From Burhinus oedicnemus (taxonomy: Eukaryota; Chordata; Aves; Charadriiformes; Burhinidae), in NCBI GenBank assembly GCA_008921705.1, contig VFFE01007605.1:5131172-5195171 (forward strand): DNA of 64,000 bases, written 5' to 3'. The notes under the pieces are model-generated. The model was not told the DNA's origin. It saw nothing but the letters and a program-made list of their open reading frames with translations, and ran no database searches. The translations under genes and the position numbers were made by a program. Positions 23,901 through 35,900 of the stretch are shown here, piece by piece; positions within the stretch are counted from its first letter, which is position 1; each line of letters starts with the position of its first letter.

Positions 23901-26900
23901 GTGATGCCTTGGCTGGGCAGCAGTGCAATGTGCTCCCGTGGTCGCAGTAAAAGACTGAGCAGAAGCTGTGGTACCTCCTGATCTTCAATCTTGGGGCCAT
24001 CTCAGACAGATCATTCTATTTTTCTTGCGCTTTAGCACATTCGAGCAGTTTGAGGTTTTTCATTTGAAGCATGGTTCGTAGGGTATATGTATTTGTAAAA
24101 TTTCCATGATAAAATGGAGATTTGGGATTTTGGGAGGTGGGAGTTGGTCTCCCTGTGTGTATCAGTGAGATGAGGCTCGGTGCTGCATTTCGGCTGGAGG
24201 CTGTGCGTGTGGTAAAGGCTGATGGGTCTGGGGGTGTTGTGGGGCCACGGCAGCGATGCTCTCCCTGCCTCGGGACAAGTGCAGGGACTGCGCCCCTTGT
24301 ACTGGTCCTTGGGGTCACATCCCACTTGGTGTGGCACTCTCAAGCCTCGATCTCCGGCACGTGCCGAGCCAGGCTTTTGTGCACAAACACGGTGGCAGAA
24401 GCTGCTGCTGGAGGTGGGGTAGTCTCTGCTCGTCTGGTTTTATATATTTACTCAAAGGATGAATCAGAGGGGGAACCTGCCAGCAGCTGCAGTCCTGTGT
24501 TAAATCACTGATTAACTCCAACCGCCCGGTGGAGAAGTTATTTAATAAACAAGTCAGTGCTAATTACATATGAAAGCAGCTTGGGGATTGTGCTGGGTCC
24601 AGAGGACCGCAGCGTCTCACAGGAGTGAGGCTTTTGCTGACCTCCGCTGGGAAGCGCAAGAGAGGATTTAAACCTCTTGGAACAAATTAAGCATTTAATG
24701 ATGCTGCCCCAGTCCTTCATGCTGACCCCAGTGCATGGGCTGGGTCCGTGTGGGGGCTAAAATTTCATGCCGGTGACTGGCCTGATTTTCAGGCACAAGG
24801 TCCTCATTGCTGGATTCTTGCATGAACTGTGGGGCTGTAGTTTGGTCAGAGCATCCCAACCTCAGCAGCACAGCAGAGCGCTCATGTGCATCCACGGGCT
24901 GGATCCAGTTGGCTGTTTCAAGCTCCCGCCTTGCCCAGCTCCCCATCCCTGAGCATCCCCGGGCACTGTGGGACGTTGCATGAGCCCATGGTGGCTTTGC
25001 TGTGGTGTTGTGCCCGAAGCCTTGGCTCGCCAGGCGGTTGCCAGCACCGGCTGCTCGCTGCGGGGTCAGACACCATATTGCCGCTTTCTAAGCACCCTTG
25101 ACAGGCCATAATCCGGCTGTTTTGGCCACTGATTAGAGCGGCTGTTCCTGGGATTACCCATCCCGGCTGGCCCCTGCCCGCCATGGCGTTGCTCGGTGCT
25201 GGCTGCCGTGGCCCGGGAAGATGTGGAGCAGCCGCTGGGGTGGCCGAGTGGGCTGTGCTGTGCTCCGCTTTCCCTGCAGCCAGATGGGGCGTCTCCACTG
25301 GTGACCCCCCAGATCTTCCTTCTCTGGGCTCCTGTATCTGGGCTCTTTCACAGGACAGATCCCCTGGCTGGATCCTGCCCCGGCATCAGCAGAGGAGGCT
25401 CCTGGCAGGCCATCGAGGTGGTGGTGGAGGTGAACTCTGTGCCCTGCCGTAGCCACACACGGTGACACCCCGCAGAGACCCTGCTGTGACCCCGTGGGGA
25501 GTGTGGGGTGAGGTGCTGCAGTGTCCTGCTGCAGTGTCCCCTGTCCCCTCCCTGGGACTGGCAGCAGCACAGCTTGCGCGCCAGGCTCATGGCTTGCACA
25601 CAGCAGCTTGTACGGTGTGGCAGATTTGCCTCAGGGTCAGCTGGTGGCACCCCTGCATGGCACTGGTCCCCTGGCTGGCTGCCTGCAGGTGCTGGTGGAG
25701 GCAGTGCTGCCTGAAGCAGTGGCCGTGCATGGAGTGACCTGCTGGGCTCAAACCCAGGAGCTGTGGGGTGGCAGCACCTGCACGGTGAGATCCCGGCAAA
25801 CAGTGAGCCTGTGCTGCTCTCTTTGCTTGGACTGTTGCTCTGTGATTTGCACCATTTATGCTGAAGTGTTTCTGTCTGGGGGCTGTCACCAACCAGTGCT
25901 GCCCAGGGCTCTGTGCATGTGCGATTTATCCCTGTAGCCCGGGCAGATGATGTCTGATGATGGTCAGACCTTGCACTTGTGCAGCCTCTGCTGTGTGCAG
26001 ATCCCAAAGCATTTTGCAGACCCCAAGGCTTCATGTCCATTGTCCTCAGGAGGCAGGACCCCTCATTCTCTCCTGTCGTGCCGAAGGTGCATCCCCTTGT
26101 GAACCACGGTGGGGTCCTGGGCCCCAAAACACCTGACAGGGGCTTAGGGGCACTGCTCTGGTGGCTGCCTCGGGGACTGGCACAGGAATAGGACCGTCTC
26201 CAGTCTAGGGGAAGAAGCGAGTGGGTGGGCAGGGAGTGGGCAGGGGCAGGGGGTCCTGCTAGCAGCAGCCCTGTGGGCAGCAGGACAGACCCAGCAGCTC
26301 CTCTCAAGGCATCCCTGCAGCACACCCAGGGGCACAGGCGCTGTAACGAGGGCTGGAGGCATTTTCTTAAAAAAATAGCCAGAAGATGGACCATGAAGTA
26401 GATGCAGATTTTTTTTGAGAAGCTTTAAGGACCTTGTCAAACCCACGAGGGGGGAGCTGGTGGCTTTTGTCCTTGCGATCGTCAGTGGGAGTGTGGTCAC
26501 CTCCCCAGCAAGGGAGCTGGGAACCCGCTTGGGGCGGTGGAGCTGCGGGTGCTGCTGGGAGGGGACAGGCAGTGGCACTGCTGGCAGCTGGGCACAGGGG
26601 CCCTTGAGGAGAGGACAGGCTCCTGCCCTGCTGGGGACCCTCCTGTCCCTCTCTGGGGGCTTGTAGGGGACGCACAGCCTGAGCCTGCTGTTCCCTGCTG
26701 TTCCCTGCCGTGGGGGAAGGAAAGGGCAGGATTCTCGGTTCCTGTTGTCCAACTGAGCATTAAATATAGGCTATTAAGCAATTTTCTTTGCAGGAAGTGT
26801 AGAAATACTGCTCTGTGTGAGCACAACCTCTGTCAGACACTGAGAGCCCTGGAACTTGCCTTGCAGCGTGCAACTGGCCTCATCAGCATCCTTTGCTTTC

Positions 26901-29900
26901 CCCCTTTGCAGCAGCATTAACCCTTCACTCCCGGACTTGTCAGCAGGTTTGTCTTTAACTTGAACTGCACACAGCATCCTGCTGCTCCTGCCTCTGCCCC
27001 AGGAGCACAGCTGAGCCAGCGCTATTTTTGTTTTTTCCAGCTTAAATAGCAAGCTGGCTGCAAAGTCAGCTTTGGGGAGAGCTCCCACTTTCTGAGCCAA
27101 CAGTATAACTTTTTCCCTGGCTGACCTGATGGTTCAAACATGTGCTGTGGGGCTGGGGGCCCACACTCCCAAGTAGGCAGTGAGACCAGGGAGCAGTTGG
27201 GCAGGAGGGGATGTCTGTCTTCTTGATGTCTTGCTGTGATGTTGTATGGTTCTCCTGTGTGTCTTGTGGTTGCGTTTCCCAGCTGTCCATCCCAGCCAGG
27301 AAAAGCACGCGGGTGGAAGAGTTGCAATCACTTCTCAGCACCTTATAAATTTTGATTTAAGGGAAAAGCTCCCTGCTGTATGTCTGCCCAGGCTTTCAGG
27401 TTTCAGCACGCCTTACCTCTGGGGTCCCTTTGGGAAAGCCTGAAAATGTTTCCGACACTGAACACAAAGAGAGGGGGTGATGGGGGTGTTGCACAGAGGT
27501 GAGATGTCCAGCTGAGGAATAAAACTGGGGAAAGGGCTGGAAGCCAGTGATTGTGAGAAAGCAGCTCGTGGCAGGGCTGAGGTGCCAGTGACTTCCCCAA
27601 ACTGGCCGAAGCATCGTGTGCTGAGTCACCTGAACCAGGGACACCTTAGATGTGATGCCTGTGCCCTGGGGAGCAGGGCTGCCCTGTTCCACAGCGGCAT
27701 GCCTGCGGGGGAGACCTATGTGCTGGGGCTGCCCCTCTGCAGCACCGGCTGCAGACCTGGCTGGGACGGGGTCGTCCCTGTTGTGCCCCGGGGTGCTGTA
27801 CACATGGAGAAGCGTTGTGAAATCACAGTGTCTTCCTTCTATAAATGGCCTTTTTAATAGTTCCAGATTCCTTTGGAAGGGGACTTTTATGTAAAAACCA
27901 ACCACTTCAGTCTCATTGCCGTAACAACAGCCACTTCCCAGAAAGATTTAACTCTCAATAGCTGAGGGGGAGGAGGGATGCCGGGAAGACAGGCAGCGGG
28001 AGTGTGAGGTGCTCCCTTGTGGCAGGGCTACTGCAGGCTGGAGTAACGTGGGCTTCAGCTGGGGCTGGAGGGACCCCAGTGCCTAGAGGTGTGATGCTGG
28101 GATGGGACCTCAGCTGGTAATTACCCGGCTCCCTGGCTCGTGGAGGGAAGAGGAGAGATGTGGGTGCCGGGGAGAAGCGGACTGATCCCTGAGCTGGACA
28201 TGAGGGAGGAGGGACCAGCAAAGGGGTTAACTGGGGCTGCTTCCAGGTACAGGCAGCTGCCCTCTGCCCTGTTGGGAGCCATCGCCGCTCTGTGCTGTTC
28301 CTGCAGTGGATGGTGAAGATGCTGAGTGTGTCTCTACTGTGTGACATACCGGTGCTGCAGTATTTGGTGGCACGCCATGTGCCCCTGCTCTGGCTCTGCA
28401 AGTGTCTGCCTCTGCGGTGCACACTGGGGCAGGACCCTGGGTGCCAGCAGGGCTCCGTGAGATGCTCCGTCCCCTGCCGTGGGGGCAGAGTGGTGGTGTT
28501 TCAGAGGCATGACCAATATTGGCTGCTGAACATTTCCTAAGGGACTGTTCACAAAAAAAGCAAAGCTACGGCTCAGGACTTGTTGTGCACAACTGCTCAA
28601 GCCGCAGCTTTGCTGTGCTGACGGATGAGCGATGTTGGGTGCTTTGGGGATGAGCAGGGTGGGTTGGTGGGAGCTGGCCACCTCCTTCCATCTGCAATCA
28701 CTGCGCTCCAACCTGCTGCCAGGAAAGACAGGATCAGACCTTGGAGTTCAGCTCCAACTCTGAAACTGAAAGAGAGTAGATTTAGATTAGATACTGGGAA
28801 GAAATTGTTTCCTGTGAGGGTGGTGAGACACTGGCCCAGGTTGCCCAGAGAAGCTGTGGCTGCCCCATCCCTGGAGGTGTGCAAGGCCAGGTTGGACGGG
28901 GCTTTGAGCAACCTGGTCTATTGGGAGGTGTCCCCGCCCATGACAGGGGGGTTGGAACTAGATGATCTTTAAGGTCCCTTCCAACCCAAACCATTCTATG
29001 ACTCTATAATTCTATGAACTTCCTCCTTGCCGGGACAGGCCCCTGCTGGTACCTCTGCTCTCTGCAAGGTCACATCTCCTTCCACATCATTAGTCCCCGT
29101 CCTCTGCAGTTTTCTCCCCCATTGCACCCAGTTCAGGTCATAAACCCTCTTCCAGGAAGGGAAGGTTCTCAGGAAGGAAAGGGGAATGCTGCTGGGCTGC
29201 TCCCCTCAACGGTTGAGTGGGTAACCCTGTATTGCAGCAACAAGCCAATACATCATTTTTCAAAGGGCATTATATTTTGATTATTGGTTGCTGTAGCTAC
29301 GCAGCTGGACCTCCAGCATGTGGTGTGTGTGCCTGTTTTCTGTCAAGTGGACTTTTCCGAAGGGATCGTCCTGTCCCCGTCAGGCCGGGGGTGTGAATGG
29401 GGAGCTGTGGGAGGGGACGATGAGGAGGAGGACTGCGATAGTAGTCCCGCTGTGGGACGGTCAGCCTGCAGAGAGGAGAGGAATGAGTTGTGGTCGTGGG
29501 GGCTGTGGGGCAGGACAGCCCTGCGTCGGAGCGGAGGGGAGGGCATGGGGTGGCTTCAGACAGCAGTGTAGCTTTTACTTGAGCACAACGTGTATTGACC
29601 GGAGACAGTAATTCAGGCACACTCACCACACGCTGCAGTGAGCCGGGCAGAGGAGCCCGGGCTGCGTTAGCAGGTATGCGGGCGTTACCTTGCAGGTGGG
29701 ATGGAGATCTGCTTTGCTGCTGCTTGGCCGGTGCCTTCTCTGTGTGGTTTTGTCTCGTGTCCTGGGTGCAGGCAGGCACGTGGCTCCACAACGGCTGCAC
29801 CTCAGACCCTCCCAAGACGGCTGCAGCCCTGGGGTGGCAGGGGCCACCACTTGCCCTCCCGGTGTTTCAGCAGCTTGCGCGGGGCTGTTTTTACCTCCTG

Positions 29901-32900
29901 GGATGCCTCTGCCAGACATCGTGCTTTTCTTGCTGCCCCTGGAGATCTTCAGTGCTTTGTGCTGCAGCCACGAGGTGCGACGGGCACAGGAAAGATTGAT
30001 CAGCAGGAGGGTTGCAGGCTGCGCACACACCTCTGGGCCCCCCTGGGCTGGCCACCGCTGCACTATCCCGCAGGCACGTTGCAACCTTGGTCGTCCTGCC
30101 AGCACCTGCACATCCCTGGATCCATCCCGGCTGGCCCAGCTCCTCCCCTTGCAGGACCACCATCTGGTGGTGCCTGGACCCCTGGCTGGTCGCGTTGCTC
30201 AGGCAGAAGCATTTTTCTGGCTTTGTGGTGGTTTTCCCTGATGTTGCGGTTGACTGATGAAGTGAGCTGGAGAACTTGGAAGCAAAACTTTCACAGCCCT
30301 TGGCACAGCCCGGCAGTGACTCATGTGCGGGGTCTGGGTGGTTTTACTCGTGCACAAGAGGAAGCAGAAGTTTCTGTCAAGCCTTTGTAGGATTTTGGGT
30401 TTGCTCATCCACATCCCTGGGGAAGAAAAAGCCTCAGGAGTGAGCTGGCCCATGGAGGGGCTACCCTGCATTCCCCATACGCCCCTGCCTGCAGTGCAGC
30501 CAGGAGCTTTGGCTGCTTCCATTGGAGGGTTTTTTCCCCAAAATGTAGATGAGAGGTTCAAGCCTTTAGGAAAACAGGATGCTAGGAGTGCGAGTGGGTC
30601 TAATGGTGGCACAGGGAGGATGATGGGGCCCCTCCATGCCTGCTCCTTGCTTGCCTCCAGAGGCACGGGTGTGGGTGCCCCTCTCTCCTATTCTGGACGA
30701 GCCTGCTGCTAATTTTAGCGTCTGCTTCGCCCCTGCCACTTGGCCTGTCGTCCAGCGAGTGGCTGCCAGCGATCCTCCTTTATCGCTGTCGCACAGGGAA
30801 TTATCTCCTTCTCTCCCTGCCACTCCCTCAACTATTTATAAGCACTGTGGGCCATTGCTGATGGATGCCACTGGCTCCGAAGGCTTCTCGGCTTTGCTGT
30901 GGCTCGTGCATGGTCCCTGCCATGTGTAACGTGGGCAGGGTGTCGGTGAGGCCACAGTGTGTGGTGGGGAGAGCATGGCTGCTGGGTGACGGTCATCACG
31001 GAGCCGGCGCAGAGGAAATCACTCCTTAAGTCGTTAACGTCATCTTTGTTATTATGCCAGAGAAGGCAGGAGGCCACCCGGCTCTGGGGACTGGGTTAAA
31101 GTCCCTGAGCCCTCTGGCTGCCCTGGTGAGGGAAGGGGGGCAGCTCCACCGTGGCCAGCAGCAGCACGGGTACGTGGAGGAGAGTGGGGCGAGCTGCACC
31201 CGTTGTGTGAAGGCAGGCAGGACTGAGCTGTGGGCAGGATTAGCCCCAGGGCTCTAGGCAGAGACACTCAGAGAGCAGCTTTAATGCTTGGAGAAAGCTT
31301 TAAATTCTCTTATCCCACAGGGAAAGCAAAACACTTGAATTCTTTTGCGGTTATCTTTTGGCTGTTGATGTCCAAGAGCAGGAAACAGCCTTTGTGTGCA
31401 TATGCATGTTTTCCACCTGTGCTTGGAAAGGAAAAAAACACTGAATTTTTGGACTTTGAGTGAAGAAATGCACAGGGGAATTAGCATTACATCTTCCTAA
31501 TGCCGCCTGCATGCCTGCAGTCCCTCGTGTTGCTCATGTGCAAGTTCCCCTCCAAGCTGGTGGCCTCACAGTGCCCAGGAGTGTGTGTGTCTGCGTGTGC
31601 AGGGTTATGGGGCTGGTTTGAAAAGCCAATCCTGGATCCGCTCAGGTCACTGCAAGTAAGAACTTAATAGGATTCAGGTCTCGGAGAGAATCTGCAGCTT
31701 GGAAAGCAATAAACCTCTGCATTATCACCCGTACATGGTGCCTTCCTTGGGCAGGATGGGGAGCCTGTGCAGACATGCCGTCTCTTGGGGTCAGCGCCAC
31801 CCTGCATCACTGGTTGCTGCTGCCCTATGGCACTGGGCTTGAGCCCCTGCATGATCCTCATGGCATTTTGAGGCTGCATCTCCTGTAGTGTGTTTTGGTG
31901 GGTGCTGGCAGGGACCCCACAGAGCCCTGTCCCTTGGGGTGGGTGCAGGAGAAGGGCAGGGCTCTTGGAGCTTCCCTGGTGCCAGGGGGGGCCTGTTGGA
32001 TGGGTCCCTCCATGGAGACTTGCTGGCTGGGATTACGCATCCTCCTGCATCATGCTGCTGGTGGGCTTTTTCCTTTTCTAACATCTGTGTTTCCCCCATC
32101 TCCTGCTCTCTTGGCAGACCTGTCGGCAGCCAAACGCAAGTTTGCAGACTCCCTCAATGAGTTTAAATTCCGCTGCATCGGTGACGCTGAAACAGATGAC
32201 GAGATCTGCATAGGTGAGTCCTGGGCACTGGTGCCGTGGGTAGCCCTGAAGCTCCAGACCCCCGAGCTGAGCAGGGCACAGGGGAGAAACATGTGCGAGG
32301 ATGCCAAGGGCCCTGGGAATTTGTCTGGGTGCTTTCCTGGTCTCTGGAAATGGCATATTTCTCCTGGTTCAGCATCAGCAAAGCCTTCCCAAGGAAATCA
32401 ATTGTTGCTTCTTGGCCTAGATCTAGCCCTGTCAGGTAGGAAAGGAAGATGATTGCCATCTAGATTATCCCGCCCTTTTGCATTGGAGAGCAGGGGTCTG
32501 GAGATGTGGTTGTGGCTAAATACACTGCAAGGGGCTGTGATCTGCAGGAGAGGAGCAGCAGCCTCGCTGCCGGCTGCAGGAGCAAAGGGCTCAGCAGGCA
32601 CCCGCTGTGCCGGCAGGAGCCTGGGAGCGCTCTCCCAACCGAGCCCAGCTCCACCACGGAGCTTCTTACAGTGCAGGGCAGCAGCTTCAGCCACTTCACT
32701 CCATGTTATCCTGCTTTTTTAGAGCTTATCATGCACACTGTCTGGAGTCAGGAGAGCAAATGAGCTTTAGCCCTGATTTAACTTTGCTTATTTATTTGCG
32801 TCTAGTCTCTCAGCAAAAATAGCTTTCTCATCCAGGTCCCCTTGCTGCGATGCCCGTGCTGATGAGCTGGCAGTCATGCGGCAAGCACGCTAAGGCCCGT

Positions 32901-35900
32901 GCTGAGCCATAGGGCTGATCAGCAAGCAGCTGTTGAGTAGCGTGGGTTCGAGACGAAGGTGCGGTGTTTCTCTCTGGAGGTGGGAACACGGTGCTGGGGA
33001 TGCTCTGCTACCAGTTGCTTTTGTAGGCAACTGGAAGCCTTTCTGGGGAGAGAGCAAAGATGATTAAAAACCACCAAACAAACAACCCTCAAGCCCCCCA
33101 AAACACAAACAAGCAAAAAACCCCTATTCAGTCTCTCTTGTAGTTTAAAAGGAAAATAAAATGTTGTTAAATCCTGACCGTGTGAGTGTGTCCCTTCCAG
33201 CCAAGTCTCTGCAGGAGTTTGCCACAGTGCTGCGGAACCTGGAGGACGAACGAATGCGCATGGTACGGCCCTGTCTGCCGGGAGCAGGGTGGGTGGTGGC
33301 ACCGCTGCTGCCACTGGTGGCTCTGCCCACAGTGGGTGGTGTGGCACCTGGGGTGCTGTGGCGTGCAGTGGCTGCAAGCCCCAGTGCCTATTCCCTCGCC
33401 CATGGCAGAGCCGCAGAGGAGAGCAGAGGGGGGGGAGGGTGAACTTGGTGGGGGGCTCACTTGAGCGGCATCAGTAATAGTGTCTTCCTGTTGGAAAATG
33501 GCTAGTACTGTGCTGGTGGGGCTCACTGGGTGACAAGCAGGTTTGGTACAAGCCCCTCAGCGTCACCTGGGCCTCAGCCAGCGTAGAGCAAGGGGGCGAA
33601 GCGTGCTGGTTTCCATGGGAAAGGCTGTTGAGTGGCACGGGTGTCTGGGGCTGAGCTGGGCAAAAGGTGGCGGGTGAGTTGTGCCTGTCTTTGCCTGTAG
33701 ATCGAGAACGCCAGCGAGGTGCTGATCACGCCGCTGGAGAAGTTTCGCAAGGAGCAGATCGGAGCTGCTAAGGTAAGCTGATGCTGCACCGAGCTGCTGT
33801 CTCCTCTGGAAGCCCCTGCTCAGCCTCAGGAGCAGAGCCCACAGCCGCACGGCGATGGCCATGGTGGTGGCTGGGACCTGGTGCGCTGCAGGAATGGGCC
33901 CTGCTTGGCAGGGGCATGGGAGGAGGTGGTACGCTGCTGCGGGATGGACATGGGGACAATCCAGCTCCTGGGAAGGTGCCTCAGTGTTCCAAGTTCACCC
34001 ACAACCAAGTAGCATGCCAAGGGCCAAGGATCACGCACCAGTTGAAGTGAACTTTTTTTCTTACTCCAAGCAAGAATTAGCATTTTCTTAGAGGGGTTCC
34101 CAGTCGCCTGAGCCCCCTGGTCTGCACTCCCCACCCCTGGTGCGTCGCTGGGTGGCTGCATGGGAATTTGGACAGCTTCTGGCAGGACGGGTGAGCCCGG
34201 GGAAGTACTGGTGTGGCTGAGGGCGGCTGTGAGACAGCCTGCCCCCCCCTTTCTTTCCTGCCTTTGTTCTGAAATTAAAATCACTGTCTGCGGCTCTCCT
34301 GTTGTTATAACAACCTGCTGCTGCCTGCAAGAAGCACATGCCAACCCGATGGGGCCGGGTTTGCATGGCAGCAGTGTGCCTGGCTCCCCATTGGCACGGG
34401 AGCTGCGGTGCAGCCCAGCCTGGCCAGGCTGTCCTGGCTTGTGCAGCTCAAAAAAAAAAACAAAAAGGGGTCCTTCAGAAAGGAGACAGTTATTGGTGGG
34501 TGGATTTTTTACTGGTGTGTTGCGGTGGTGATGCTGGGATGAGAGGTGCAAAAGAAGAGTTAAGGTTGACATCCTCCTTTAACACTTCTGCGGCAAACAG
34601 CCAAATTACTGTGTCATCGTCATGAGTGACACATAGGATAAGGCATTGCAAGGGGCGGCAGGGGATGTGAAATTGTGGCGATGTGCTGCTTAGCTGGTTG
34701 GCAAGCACTTTCCTCGCATTGTCTTTGGACTAGCCCTGGACCTGGGTGTTTTGCCGAGCCTTGGCCTCCAGGAATGGAGAGGCTCCCCGAAGTCTTGGAT
34801 TTTGGCAGTGCAAGCTCCTTTCTTGTAGCTGCCCGATGGCCACCTGCTTCCAGCTGATGCCCCTTGGCCTTGGTTCTGTCTCGTGCTTTGCAGAAGGGGG
34901 TTAGCTCCCACCCGGTACTTGCAGTCCTGCACGATGCTCTAGGGATGCCGTGGATCTTCACGGCCATCGTGTTCAGCATCACACTTTTTGTTCTGTTTTG
35001 TAGGACGCCAAAAAGAAATACGACAAGGAGACAGAGAAGTATTGTGGTGTCCTAGAAAAGCACTTAAACTTGTCTTCAAAGAAGAAAGAGTCCCAGCTTC
35101 AGGAGGTGAGAGCAACCTCTGGTTTTCCATGTCTAGCAGTAACTGTGGTTAGCTCTTTGAATGCTTTACACAGCTTATAGCATTGGTTCTCCTGGCTGCG
35201 AGTGGTGGGTTTTCCCCTCTTCCTGTAATCAAAGGGGACAGAGCTGTTTTGGTGAGTAAATCAGAGATCCCAAAATGGATAGCAATCAAAAAGGAGAGAC
35301 AGTTTATAATTAAAGAGTGTACCAGAAAGGAACTGGTTCTGCTGCAGGCTTCCCTTGTGCCACCACAAATCATGGATGTCTTTAGTTCCCTTTTCTGAAA
35401 GTGGCTGCACTGGCTTTGGGCTTCATGGGAGGAGTGATCAGGCTTGGTGCTTTTAAACTGCTTTAGGAGCATATTACTGACTGGAAACATAGTTAGCTGT
35501 GGTGCCAAATGCTCTTAATGGATGAATACACTGAGTTTTCAGTGACTTCTTCCAAGTTTGGAATTCCCTGTACTGGCCCAGAGCTGGTCTGGTCCCTGCA
35601 GGATGAACATCCTTGCTTATGGGCATGATGCTGGTGTGTTGCTGAGCCGTTTCTGGGGGAACTGGTGGGCACAGGTGGTGTTTCCTGCACTGGGATAGCT
35701 CAGGTGGTGGTATGGTGCCCAGCAGAGTTGGGGACTCGAGAGAGCAGGTGCATCTGTGGCACAAATAATCATCTTCCATCAAATTAGGGTTGAAGAAGAG
35801 TAATAATCAGAGTTGACATGCCTGCAAGCCAGCTTTGTCCTTGCACAGGTGTTCTGGGTTTGTAAATCCCTTACCATGTGGAAAGACCCGTATGTCCCAG

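Noticed and set aside
25348..26394. A 348-codon minus-strand open frame in intron 1.
   Set aside because: No domain or homology is recognised. The Pro/Ser/His-rich composition fits antisense of GC-rich intron.
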